Part shown: piece after piece, positions 1-6,323 of the stretch
Position numbering within the stretch: position 1 is the stretch's first letter
How the letters are laid out: the number at the start of each line of letters is the position of its first letter
NCBI GenBank assembly: GCA_020349865.1
Contig: CP070700.1
Coordinates: 819,579-828,073, forward strand
DNA length: 8,495 nt
Direction: 5' to 3'
From: Desulfobacteraceae bacterium
GTDB lineage: Bacteria > Desulfobacterota > DSM-4660 > Desulfatiglandales > Desulfatiglandaceae
Program-made: the position numbers and the translations under genes
Notes under the pieces: generated by a model
What the model was told of the DNA's origin: nothing
Seen by the model: only the letters and a program-made list of their open reading frames with translations
Databases searched by the model: none

Positions 1-1108
1 AGTCCACATATCTCTGGAACACGAATTCATTCTTCGCAATTCGCATCATCCGGTTGTCAGCACTTTCAGATGACAGGTAGATACCACCGATCAGATGGTC
101 CACAGCTTCGTTCAGATCAGATTGAGACAATTCCCCGTTGCGAATCTTTCTAATCTCGGTCGTAATGGCATCGAGCACAGGATTTGTATTGTTTGGATCC
201 GTTGCCACATAAACACCTAAAAGTCCCGCATCAAAGTATGAAGAAAGAAAAGAATAGATAGAATAAGCAAGGCCCCGGTTTTCCCGAACCTCTTGAAACA
301 GTCGAGAACTCATGTTTCCCCCAAGGATTGTATTCAAAATCGCGCAGGCGAATCGCTTGTCACTTGTCTGAGAAGGGGCCTCTCCTCCCAGACAAATATG
401 GACCTGTTCCAGATTTCTAAATTGGACAGAAACACCGGCGTTGGGCCTGGGAGTAGTCTTCCTGGAATTTGAGTTCCCTCCTTCTAAGGACGCAAAAAGA
501 GGTTCAAAATAGGAAACCATTGACTGATGGTCCACGTTCCCCGCCCCCGACACAATGATTCTCTCCGGGACATAGAACTTTTTGATATATTTGAGGATGG
601 TTTGTTTATTAATTGCAGATACTGTTTTGCCAGTGCCCAAGACAGACATACAAATGGGGTGATCAATCCAAAAGAGGTGGTTGAACAGCAGGTGTATATG
701 ATCGTCAGGGGTATCTTCCACCATGCTGATCTCCTGGAGAATAACCTGTCTTTCACGTTCCATATCATCAGCATCAAAGGTTGAGTGTAAGAAGATATCA
801 CAGAAAATGTCCGCCAAATTCACAAAATGCTTTCCTAAAACCCTGGCGTGGAAGCAGGTATTCTCTTTGCCGGTAAATGCGTTTGATAAACCCCCTATGG
901 CATCAAGTTCCTTGGCAATTTGAAGGCTGCTACGACTTTGCGTTCCCTTGAAAATCATGTGCTCAATAAAATGAAAAATTCCATTTTCTGATCTGATCTC
1001 ATCACGAGAGCCCGCATTTACCCATATACCGAGGGAAACGGATCTTAAGTGATCCAACTGCTCAGAGATAATCCTGACACCATTTTTTAGAACTGTTTTA
1101 TGATACAT
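1..1108 (-). CDS. M16 family zinc metallopeptidase (processing-protease-like), C-terminus cut off by the window edge
   Basis: The reading frame opens with ATG at 1108 and stays open through 369 codons to the window edge, so the last part (family members are usually a little over 400 residues) is missing. Residues 46-50 read HFIEH, the inverted zinc-binding HxxEH motif of M16 peptidases (His46, His50 ligands, Glu49 catalytic). Glu126 in ERQVILQEI lies 75 residues after His50, where the third zinc ligand is expected. The second M16 domain is visible with [15 protein letters not shown] (263-277) followed by RGLAY (278-282), the conserved Arg/Tyr region. Nothing catalytic is missing. No signal peptide is seen, so a cytoplasmic single-chain peptidase is likely; the substrate is unknown. 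The start overlaps the end of pnp by 11 nt and lacks a strong Shine-Dalgarno site, suggesting translational coupling. An in-frame GTG five codons upstream is less likely because family members typically begin M-Y-x-K-T. M16 genes often follow pnp in bacteria. Confidence 0.93.
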   Translation of the reverse strand, partial: MYHKTVLKNGVRIISEQLDHLRSVSLGIWVNAGSRDEIRSENGIFHFIEHMIFKGTQSRSSLQIAKELDAIGGLSNAFTGKENTCFHARVLGKHFVNLADIFCDIFLHSTFDADDMERERQVILQEISMVEDTPDDHIHLLFNHLFWIDHPICMSVLGTGKTVSAINKQTILKYIKKFYVPERIIVSGAGNVDHQSMVSYFEPLFASLEGGNSNSRKTTPRPNAGVSVQFRNLEQVHICLGGEAPSQTSDKRFACAILNTILGGNMSSRLFQEVRENRGLAYSIYSFLSSYFDAGLLGVYVATDPNNTNPVLDAITTEIRKIRNGELSQSDLNEAVDHLIGGIYLSSESADNRMMRIAKNEFVFQRYVD

Positions 1109-3197
1109 TTTCCAGGCTTTCACCCAAGGCGGCCTTCCTTGAGAGACGGATCTTTCCATTATCATCAACTTCCAAAACCTTCACAAGCACTTCATCTCCT
1201 TCGTTAAGCACATCCGTAACCTTATTTACCCTTTCCCGGGCCAGTTGCGATATATGGATGAGGCCATCTGTTCCGGGAAAAATTTCAACAAAGGCCCCAA
1301 AGTCCATAACTTTTACGACTTTTCCCATATAAAGCTTCCCTACCTCGGCCTCCTGAATAATTTCATTAATCATTTTGACAGCAGCTTCGGAGCATTCTCT
1401 TTCCGGAGAGGCAATAGTAACAGTTCCGTTATCATCTACGTCTATTCTTGCACCAGAGGTGTTGGTAATTTCCCTGATTGTTTTGCCTCCGGGGCCGATA
1501 AGGATCCTGACTTTCTCAGGCTTAATCTGGAGGGTGGCGATAATCGGCGCATATTCTGAAACTTGGTTCCTCGGTCTGGATATGGCCTTATTCATCTCAT
1601 CTAGGATATAAAGTCTCCCCTCTTTAGCCTGTTCAAGGGCCTGCTCCATCACTTCTCTCGTAATGCCCTCAATTTTTATGTCCATCTGCAAGGCGGTAAT
1701 CCCTTCGCGCGTTCCCGTAACCTTAAAATCCATATCCCCGTAATGGTCTTCATCCCCGATTATATCCGTCAACACCACTACTCTTTTGCCATCTGACACA
1801 AGGCCCATGGCAACACCTGCAACCGGCTCTTTTATGGGCACACCGGCATCCATGAGGGAAAGACACCCACCACAAACACTTGCCATGGAAGAAGATCCAT
1901 TGGACTCAAGGATTTCAGACACAACCCTAATAGAGTATTCGAAATCCTCTTTGGTAGGCATTACGGGCAAAAGTGCCCTTCGCGCAAGCGCGCCATGCCC
2001 TATCTCCCTTCGTCCGGGACCGCTTAGTCTTCTTGCCTCGCCGACGCTGTACGGTGGAAAATTATAATGAAGTATAAATGATCTAAGGCGATCTCCATAG
2101 ATAGATTCAATCCGTTGTTCATCTTGTTCGGTCCCTAAGGTGGTCAAAACCATGGCCTGGGTCTCTCCCCGAGTAAAAAGGGCAGAGCCATGTACGCGCG
2201 GCAAAAGGCCAACTACGCATTCTATTGGTCTGACCTGTGTGAAAGGCCGACCATCAATTCTTTTTCCCTCCTCAAGAATCATCTCACGGACCATATTCTT
2301 TTCAAGGGCGTGGACCGCCTCGTGGATCTCCGACTCATTGTCCTCATAATCCTCGTTCAACGCTTCCAGGACTTTTTTGAGTGCCTCCTTTTCTTTCTCC
2401 TGTCTCAGCTTTTTGTCGGGGGTGGTGATGACATCCCGGAATAAGGAGGCCCCGGCTTCAGCGACTTTTTTCTGGAGGTCCTCATCAAAGGCTTCTTCTG
2501 GAATGACTCTTTTAGGCCTGCCGACCTCATTCTTAAGCTCCCCTTGCATGTCGAGCATGGGCTGCATGGCTTCATGTCCGAAAAAAATCGCCTCGATCAT
2601 ATCAGACTCAGAAACAAAAAGGCTGCCGCTCTCCACCATAACAATACCGGAACGGTTACATGCCACAATCAGATTGATATCGCTTTCCGCCTGTTGGCTG
2701 ACCGTTGGGTTCGCAATAAACCTGCCATCCACCCTTCCCACCCGAACTCCAGCAACGGGCCCAAAAAACGGTATATCTGATACTTCAAGTGCGGCTGACG
2801 CACCAAGAAGGGCCAGTACATCCGCCTCGTTTTCCCTGTCTGTTGAGAGCACCGTCGCTATTACCTGGGTTTCATAATGGTAATTGTCCGGAAAAAGCGG
2901 TCTTAGAGGCCTGTCTATTAGGCGTGACGTCAAGGTCTCTCTCTCGCTGGGCCTTCCCATGTCCCTGCGAAAAAAATTTCCGGGAATCCGTCCGCCAGCA
3001 TAAGACATCTCCTGGTATTCGACGGTCAGTGGTAGGAAGTCGATCCCTTCACGAATTTCATCAGTGGATACGGCCGTCACCAGCACAACCGTTTCCCCTA
3101 GGGTTATAACAACAGAACCGCTTGCCTGTTTGGCAATACGACCCGTCTCCACATTCAAATTCTCACCGTTTATTTCTATTGAACAGCTCTTTATCAT
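1098..3197 (-). CDS. pnp: polyribonucleotide nucleotidyltransferase (PNPase)
   Basis: Complete 699-residue protein, the usual length for bacterial PNPase, a phosphate-dependent 3'-5' exoribonuclease that acts as a ring-shaped trimer and can join the RNA degradosome. Domains in order: first RNase PH core (about 1-145, with [19 protein letters not shown] at 75-93), an all-helical linker (about 240-305), a second, catalytic RNase PH core (about 312-545), a KH domain (about 560-615, with the GPGG loop at 568-571) and an S1 domain (about 619-690, with [18 protein letters not shown]). Active-site features are intact: [13 protein letters not shown] (432-444) for phosphate binding, and Asp484 and Asp490 in [12 protein letters not shown] as the likely metal ligands. 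It starts with ATG at 3197, with AAGGA about 11 nt upstream. It follows rpsO by 69 nt, the classical rpsO-pnp pairing, and overlaps the M16 gene at its 3' end. Autoregulation through a 5' leader hairpin is known in enterobacteria but is not shown here. Confidence 0.99.
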   Translation of the reverse strand: MIKSCSIEINGENLNVETGRIAKQASGSVVITLGETVVLVTAVSTDEIREGIDFLPLTVEYQEMSYAGGRIPGNFFRRDMGRPSERETLTSRLIDRPLRPLFPDNYHYETQVIATVLSTDRENEADVLALLGASAALEVSDIPFFGPVAGVRVGRVDGRFIANPTVSQQAESDINLIVACNRSGIVMVESGSLFVSESDMIEAIFFGHEAMQPMLDMQGELKNEVGRPKRVIPEEAFDEDLQKKVAEAGASLFRDVITTPDKKLRQEKEKEALKKVLEALNEDYEDNESEIHEAVHALEKNMVREMILEEGKRIDGRPFTQVRPIECVVGLLPRVHGSALFTRGETQAMVLTTLGTEQDEQRIESIYGDRLRSFILHYNFPPYSVGEARRLSGPGRREIGHGALARRALLPVMPTKEDFEYSIRVVSEILESNGSSSMASVCGGCLSLMDAGVPIKEPVAGVAMGLVSDGKRVVVLTDIIGDEDHYGDMDFKVTGTREGITALQMDIKIEGITREVMEQALEQAKEGRLYILDEMNKAISRPRNQVSEYAPIIATLQIKPEKVRILIGPGGKTIREITNTSGARIDVDDNGTVTIASPERECSEAAVKMINEIIQEAEVGKLYMGKVVKVMDFGAFVEIFPGTDGLIHISQLARERVNKVTDVLNEGDEVLVKVLEVDDNGKIRLSRKAALGESLENVS

Positions 3198-3266
3198 TAT
3201 GTTATTTATCCTTTCATTGATTGTAATTTAGGTATTCAGGAATTTATGAGCTCCCGATTCCTTCCT
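3198..3266 (-). other. rpsO-pnp intergenic spacer with a weak hairpin
   Basis: This 69-nt spacer carries a short inverted repeat: AGGAAT (3262 to 3257 on the transcribed strand) and ATTCCT (3243 to 3238) could pair as a 6-bp stem around a 13-nt loop. No run of U follows, so it is not an intrinsic terminator. In E. coli the same interval contains a terminator and an RNase III processing site that controls pnp. Here the structure is much weaker, and a processing role is only conjecture. The pnp ribosome binding site (AAGGA) lies at the downstream end. Confidence 0.3.
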
Positions 3267-3536
3267 CTACTTTCTAATGCCTAACTCCTTGATGACAGTG
3301 CGATATCTTTCTGCATCCCTCTTTTTAAGGTAATTGAGGAGCCTCCGCCTTTGTCCTACCAATTTCAACAACCCGCGGCGCGAATGGTGGTCCTTCTTAT
3401 GCACCTTAAAATGCTCTGTAAGATACTTGATTCGACTGCTAAGCAATGCAATCTGGACCTCAGGTGAACCCGTATCCTTTTCATTAACCTGGAACTGATC
3501 AATAATTTCTTTTTTTGTTTCTGGCGTTAAAACCAC
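3267..3536 (-). CDS. rpsO: 30S ribosomal protein S15
   Basis: Complete at 89 residues, exactly the normal S15 length. S15 is a four-helix protein that binds the central domain of 16S rRNA early in assembly and contacts 23S rRNA in an intersubunit bridge. Signature segments are [16 protein letters not shown] (21-36) and [20 protein letters not shown] (48-67). The 16S-contacting residues His42, Asp49 and Ser52 are all present at the expected places. The start is GTG at 3536, chosen because AGGAGGT sits 8 nt upstream and because the next residues ([11 protein letters not shown]) line up with the usual S15 N-terminus. It lies between truB (85 nt upstream) and pnp (69 nt downstream), as in most bacteria. 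S15 represses its own translation in several bacteria through unrelated leader RNA folds; no recognisable form was seen here. Confidence 0.99.
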   Translation of the reverse strand: MVLTPETKKEIIDQFQVNEKDTGSPEVQIALLSSRIKYLTEHFKVHKKDHHSRRGLLKLVGQRRRLLNYLKKRDAERYRTVIKELGIRK

Positions 3537-3551
3537 TTTTTTTTACCTCCT
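3537..3551 (-). promoter_or_regulatory. strong Shine-Dalgarno site and A8 spacer of rpsO
   Basis: On the minus strand AGGAGGT (3551 to 3545) is a near-perfect anti-16S match, followed by eight consecutive A residues (3544 to 3537) directly before the GTG start of rpsO. This is the best ribosome binding site in the window. It decides the GTG start and probably offsets the weaker start codon for a highly expressed ribosomal protein. Confidence 0.85.
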
Positions 3552-3621
3552 GTTTTTATGAAAGTGCCTTGTTTAATTTGAGCTTAGGTGACTAAAGCGA
3601 TGGGAATTAGTCTAAATACTA
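3552..3621 (-). other. truB-rpsO leader region, no clear terminator or promoter
   Basis: This AT-rich stretch between the truB stop and the rpsO Shine-Dalgarno site contains no GC-rich stem followed by U residues and no convincing -35/-10 pair. On the plus strand GTGACTAAAG (3588-3597) differs by one base from GTGCCTAAAG, the start of the palindromic element at 5924-6032. This could be a degraded copy or chance. An rpsO leader fold that binds S15 would be expected here in some lineages, but none could be recognised by eye. Confidence 0.3.
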
Positions 3622-4554
3622 TTATGAAAACACCCTTTCTATCTTTAACGTGCCCTGGCCAAAACCTCCGCTCTTTCTTATTTTTGTGATAGCTACGAGT
3701 TCATTATCACTCGCCAGCTTGACATATCCAACCCCAAAACCAGATACGTTTATGCCATTGTTCAATTCTTCTAAAGTCGGCTGGTAGCCATTCCTTATCT
3801 TTTTCGCAAGAAGCCCGGCCACCTGTATCTCATACATGTCCGGAAGGGCGGCCCTAAGGGGAATAACCCTGTCCAAAAGAAAAGAGCTACACTCATTATG
3901 TGAAATCTCTTTGGAACTCAGGGCATTCTGTACCTCAAAAGCTCCGCTGGAGAGCCTTCTCAAAGAAATGAGATGACTGCCGGGCCCCAACTGTCTGCCC
4001 AGATCGGCCGCCAGACTCCTCATATAGGTTCCTCTTGAACAGGTCACCTTCATTGTGACATCTGGCAATTGTACAGTCTGAATCTCAAGGGAGTATACAG
4101 TGACGATTCTCCTTTTGAGTCTTACTTTCAGTCCTTTCCGCGCTAATTTATAAGCCCGTTGGCCCTCATGTTTGATCGCCGAGTATAGAGGCGGCACCTG
4201 TGCGATCTCCCCCACAAAGCCCCAGGCCTTCTCATGTATCTGTTCGGATGTCAGGTGAGGCACAGGGCTGGTTCGAACAACTCGACCTGTGAGGTCCAGT
4301 GTATCTGTTTCGACCCCCAACCTCATGGTGGCCAGATAAACTTTTTTTCCAGTCATTAAAAAAGGCGACAGCTTGGTTCCCTGGCCCAAAAGAATAATCA
4401 GTAATCCGGTTGCAAAAGGATCTAATGTCCCGGCATGGCCCACCTTTCTAACCCTTAGGCGACCGAAAGCGAACTTCGACCTTTTCACCACCTCATAGGA
4501 TGTTTCGCCCTCATGCTTGTCAACTAATAGTATCCCATCAGTCCGGTGTTCCAT
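3622..4554 (-). CDS. truB: tRNA pseudouridine(55) synthase
   Basis: Complete 310-residue protein, close to E. coli TruB in length. It isomerises U55 in the T-loop of tRNAs to pseudouridine and also has tRNA-folding chaperone activity in studied members. The catalytic motif GHAGTLDPFATGLL (39-52) contains the nucleophile Asp45. The family segment KKVYLATMRLG supplies the conserved Tyr73, PPLYSAIKHEGQRAYKLAR (121-139) is typical of TruB, and SRGTYMRSLAADLG (173-186) carries the conserved Arg-Leu region. A C-terminal PUA-like domain spans about 241-307. The ATG at 4554 lies inside the end of the DHH gene, giving a 17-nt overlap. The nearest GAGG is about 15 nt upstream, too far to act well, so translation probably depends on ribosomes finishing the upstream gene. 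No later start codon near the N-terminus would keep the conserved DGILLVDK segment. Confidence 0.98.
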   Translation of the reverse strand: MEHRTDGILLVDKHEGETSYEVVKRSKFAFGRLRVRKVGHAGTLDPFATGLLIILLGQGTKLSPFLMTGKKVYLATMRLGVETDTLDLTGRVVRTSPVPHLTSEQIHEKAWGFVGEIAQVPPLYSAIKHEGQRAYKLARKGLKVRLKRRIVTVYSLEIQTVQLPDVTMKVTCSRGTYMRSLAADLGRQLGPGSHLISLRRLSSGAFEVQNALSSKEISHNECSSFLLDRVIPLRAALPDMYEIQVAGLLAKKIRNGYQPTLEELNNGINVSGFGVGYVKLASDNELVAITKIRKSGGFGQGTLKIERVFS

Positions 4555-5545
4555 CCAAAAACCGAACAGCCTCTTTCAAAAAATTCTTTTTCAATACCTC
4601 GATGGATCCGTGGCACTCAATTCCGGCAGCCTTTGCATGCCCGCCACCTCCGAATCGAGCGGCCAACTGGGCCACATTCACCCGGCCGTTAGAGCGCAGG
4701 CTGAATTTGTAGTCATCTTCCCCTGTCTGGCGAATTAAAACAGCTAATTCAACGCCTGACACGAATCTGGGATAATCCACAAATCTTTCACTGTCCACCG
4801 GGCCTGCCCCGGCCTTTACAAACATATCGAGAAAGAGGCTCATGATCCCGATCTTACCTGCATGGTGAAACTCAATGGTGCTGAGGGCTCTCTCCAACAA
4901 CTTCAACCGCGAAAGGCCGTACCCGTGAATCAATTCCTGGGATAACTCCCAGGGATTGGCACCACATTCCATCATCTCTGCTGCGATTTTAAAAGATGTG
5001 GGAGTAGTGTTTTCATACCTGAAAGAACCCGTATCGGCCTGGATGGCAGCAAACAGGTTCTCCGCAACATCGCGAGCCACTGGAAAATCTCCAAGCTTTA
5101 TGACTTTGAAGACCAGTTCGCCAGTTGAGGAGCTGTTATTATCTACCAAATTCAAGTGGCCAAAAAAGTCATTTGATTCGTGGTGGTCAATATTGATTAA
5201 TTGTTTTTGGTGTTTAAGGTTGGTCCCAAACCCTCCCAGCCTTTCTATTTGAGCACAATCCAAAACCACAACAGCATCAAATTCTCTTTCAGAACTAAGA
5301 CATTGCACGATTCTATCGGCTCCTCTTAAACGGTTATAAGGAGGAGGAACAGGTTTCTCGGTCAAAAGGACCACATCCTTATGAGCATCAAGCAGTGCCC
5401 TGCCAAGGGCGAGCATCGAGCCAATTCCGTCAGCATCCGGGTCTATGTGGGTCATGAGGAGAAAAGACTTACCATCCCTGAGTGCAGAAACGATCCTGTT
5501 AAGAGACGTTCTGGAATTGAATAGTGGAGAATCTGAATCAGTCAC
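4538..5545 (-). CDS. nrnA: DHH/DHHA1 phosphoesterase, NrnA-like oligoribonuclease / pAp phosphatase
   Basis: Complete, about 335 residues, in the range of bacterial NrnA-type proteins. Numbered from the GTG start, the DHH-domain metal ligands are all visible: HIDPDADGIGS (His33, Asp37, Asp39), VVLDCA (Asp96), the name-giving DHH in NIDHHESND (120-122) and QADTGSFRY (Asp171). The C-terminal DHHA1 substrate-binding domain has RFGGGGHAKAAG with GGGGH at 299-303. Characterised relatives degrade 2-5 nt RNAs (nanoRNA) and dephosphorylate 3'-phosphoadenosine 5'-phosphate; some relatives act on cyclic dinucleotide products, so the exact substrate is inferred. Two starts are possible: TTG at 5551, overlapping the rbfA stop as TTGA, or GTG at 5545. 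GTG was chosen because AGAGG lies 6 nt upstream of it but directly abuts the TTG. An in-frame stop further upstream rules out longer forms. Placement beside pnp fits a role in finishing RNA decay. Confidence 0.93.
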   Translation of the reverse strand: MTDSDSPLFNSRTSLNRIVSALRDGKSFLLMTHIDPDADGIGSMLALGRALLDAHKDVVLLTEKPVPPPYNRLRGADRIVQCLSSEREFDAVVVLDCAQIERLGGFGTNLKHQKQLINIDHHESNDFFGHLNLVDNNSSSTGELVFKVIKLGDFPVARDVAENLFAAIQADTGSFRYENTTPTSFKIAAEMMECGANPWELSQELIHGYGLSRLKLLERALSTIEFHHAGKIGIMSLFLDMFVKAGAGPVDSERFVDYPRFVSGVELAVLIRQTGEDDYKFSLRSNGRVNVAQLAARFGGGGHAKAAGIECHGSIEVLKKNFLKEAVRFLDGTPD

Positions 5546-5547
5546 TT

Positions 5548-5907
5548 TCAACCTCTTCGCTCGTCTTTCCGAATTTCATCAAAGAGCCGATCCATGTGGC
5601 TTCCTTTCTCAAGTGAGGAATCATGCAAGAAGATAATTTCGGGAACATATCTCAATGCCATCCGCAATCCGATTTGCTTTTTGATAAAACCCTTGGCACT
5701 GTCCAGGCCCGCCTGGGCCCTTGCTACCTGATCCTTTGAACCTATTAGGCTGTAGTAAATTCTTGCAATTTTAAGATCATCACTGAGGCGGATCCCGGTC
5801 ACGGTGACACCTTTGACCCTGGGATCTTTTACCCTTTCAAGGAGGAGGAGTGCGATCTCCTTTTGTATCTGATCACCGACTCTTACTGAGCGCCTGCCAG
5901 CCAACAT
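5548..5907 (-). CDS. rbfA: 30S ribosome-binding factor A (RbfA)
   Basis: Complete 119-residue protein, a usual RbfA length. RbfA is a small single-domain KH-like protein that binds immature 30S subunits near the 16S 5' helix and is released during late maturation; it is also linked to cold adaptation. Recognisable segments are RVGDQIQKEIALLLLERVKD (9-28), followed by PRVKGVTVTGIRLSDDLKIA (29-48) and the C-terminal RYVPEIIFLHDSSLEKG (86-102), which match the family core. The ATG at 5907 has AGGGG 6 nt upstream, a moderate ribosome binding site. The gene is separated from the DUF503 gene by 125 nt, most of it filled by the palindromic element, an unusually large gap for this otherwise compact operon. 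Its stop is within a few bases of the DHH gene start, so the two are probably translationally coupled. Confidence 0.97.
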   Translation of the reverse strand: MLAGRRSVRVGDQIQKEIALLLLERVKDPRVKGVTVTGIRLSDDLKIARIYYSLIGSKDQVARAQAGLDSAKGFIKKQIGLRMALRYVPEIIFLHDSSLEKGSHMDRLFDEIRKDERRG

Positions 5908-5923
5908 TAGAAACCCCTAAATA

Positions 5924-6032
5924 CGTGCCTAAAGTTTGACTCAACTTCCCCGACACAACCCTCTCACCCTGCCCCTCTCCCCAGGGAGAGGGCACAATGA
6001 GCTCACCTCAGGCACTCATAACTTTAGACACT
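5924..6032. repeat. palindromic miniature element (MITE/REP-like) between the DUF503 gene and rbfA
   Basis: The ends form an inverted repeat: GTGCCTAAAGTT at 5925-5936 and AACTTTAGACAC at 6020-6031, 11 of 12 positions complementary. In the minus-strand transcript the one mismatch becomes a G-U wobble. With one bulged A (6019) the stem continues for three more pairs (6018-6016 with 5937-5939). A second imperfect copy of the same motif follows inside the right arm (GAGTGCCTGAGGTGA, 6017 to 6003). The centre is a separate hairpin at 5973-5992. The right end touches the DUF503 stop codon. No ORF and no U-run are present. Compact size, terminal inverted repeats and an operon-internal gap suggest a non-autonomous mobile or REP-like sequence. 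Copy number cannot be judged from one window. Confidence 0.6.
5973..5992. repeat. core hairpin CCCTCTCC-CCAG-GGAGAGGG
   Basis: A perfect 8-bp GC-rich stem (5973-5980 with 5985-5992) closes a four-base loop CCAG. It lies in the context CTCACCCTGCCCCTCTCC, which resembles, from memory, interspersed palindromes common in intergenic regions of many proteobacteria. No poly-U follows on either strand, so an intrinsic terminator is unlikely. In the operon mRNA it would form a stable stem-loop upstream of rbfA that could block exonucleases or mark a processing point. Confidence 0.75.
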
Positions 6033-6320
6033 TCATAGGTTGAAAATCTCCATCTCGGTATGCACAATTTGTGCGAGATAAAGTGAATCAAGAAAGCTGA
6101 GAATATGATTTAGAGAGGAATCTATGTGGCGCCTATCGTTTCCAACTGCACTGATTCCCAACTCGATCTTCTGCCACTTATCATTGGATCCGACTTCAGC
6201 AATTGAAACGTTGAACCTCGATTTCACTTTATCTACCATGCTCCTGACAACCTTTCGTTTTCCTTTTAGAGATCGATTATCGGTTAAGCGAAATTCTATC
6301 TTCAGGCTTCCTACTACCAT
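6033..6320 (-). CDS. DUF503 (YlxP-family) protein of unknown function
   Basis: Complete 95-residue protein, normal for this small family. The conserved core is visible: an N-terminal strand (VVGSLKIEFRL, 2-12), then SLKGKRKVVRSMVDKVKSRF (17-36), NVSIAEVGSNDKWQKIELGI (37-56) and SAVGND (57-62). This indicates a compact alpha/beta fold with a very basic first helix. No signal peptide or membrane segment is present. The family's biochemical role is not established; in Bacillus the homologue ylxP also sits between infB and rbfA, hinting at ribosome assembly or initiation. The ATG at 6320 is 3 nt after the infB stop, with GGAG 9 nt upstream inside infB, so the two are probably cotranslated. Its TGA stop adjoins the palindromic element. 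Confidence 0.92.
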   Translation of the reverse strand: MVVGSLKIEFRLTDNRSLKGKRKVVRSMVDKVKSRFNVSIAEVGSNDKWQKIELGISAVGNDRRHIDSSLNHILSFLDSLYLAQIVHTEMEIFNL

Positions 6321-6323
6321 TTG

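Noticed and set aside
484..801. 105-codon minus-strand frame inside the M16 gene
   Set aside because: It overlaps the M16 gene in a different frame; the M16 frame carries all family motifs and is open across the whole region.
2377..2877. 166-codon open frame on the plus strand opposite pnp
   Set aside because: It is a shadow of the PNPase gene; the Ser/Ala-rich translation has no family features.
3238..3262. Intrinsic terminator between rpsO and pnp
   Set aside because: The stem is only 6 bp around a 13-nt loop with no U-run, so termination is not supported.
3552..3650. Possible promoter for rpsO (CATAAT-like -10 near the truB stop)
   Set aside because: The -35 counterpart is poor and the AT-rich context makes such matches common; no support beyond the known existence of rpsO promoters elsewhere.
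5908..6032. Intrinsic terminator or riboswitch upstream of rbfA
   Set aside because: The GC-rich hairpin has no U-tract on either strand, and no known riboswitch core was recognised; the inverted repeats fit a miniature element better.
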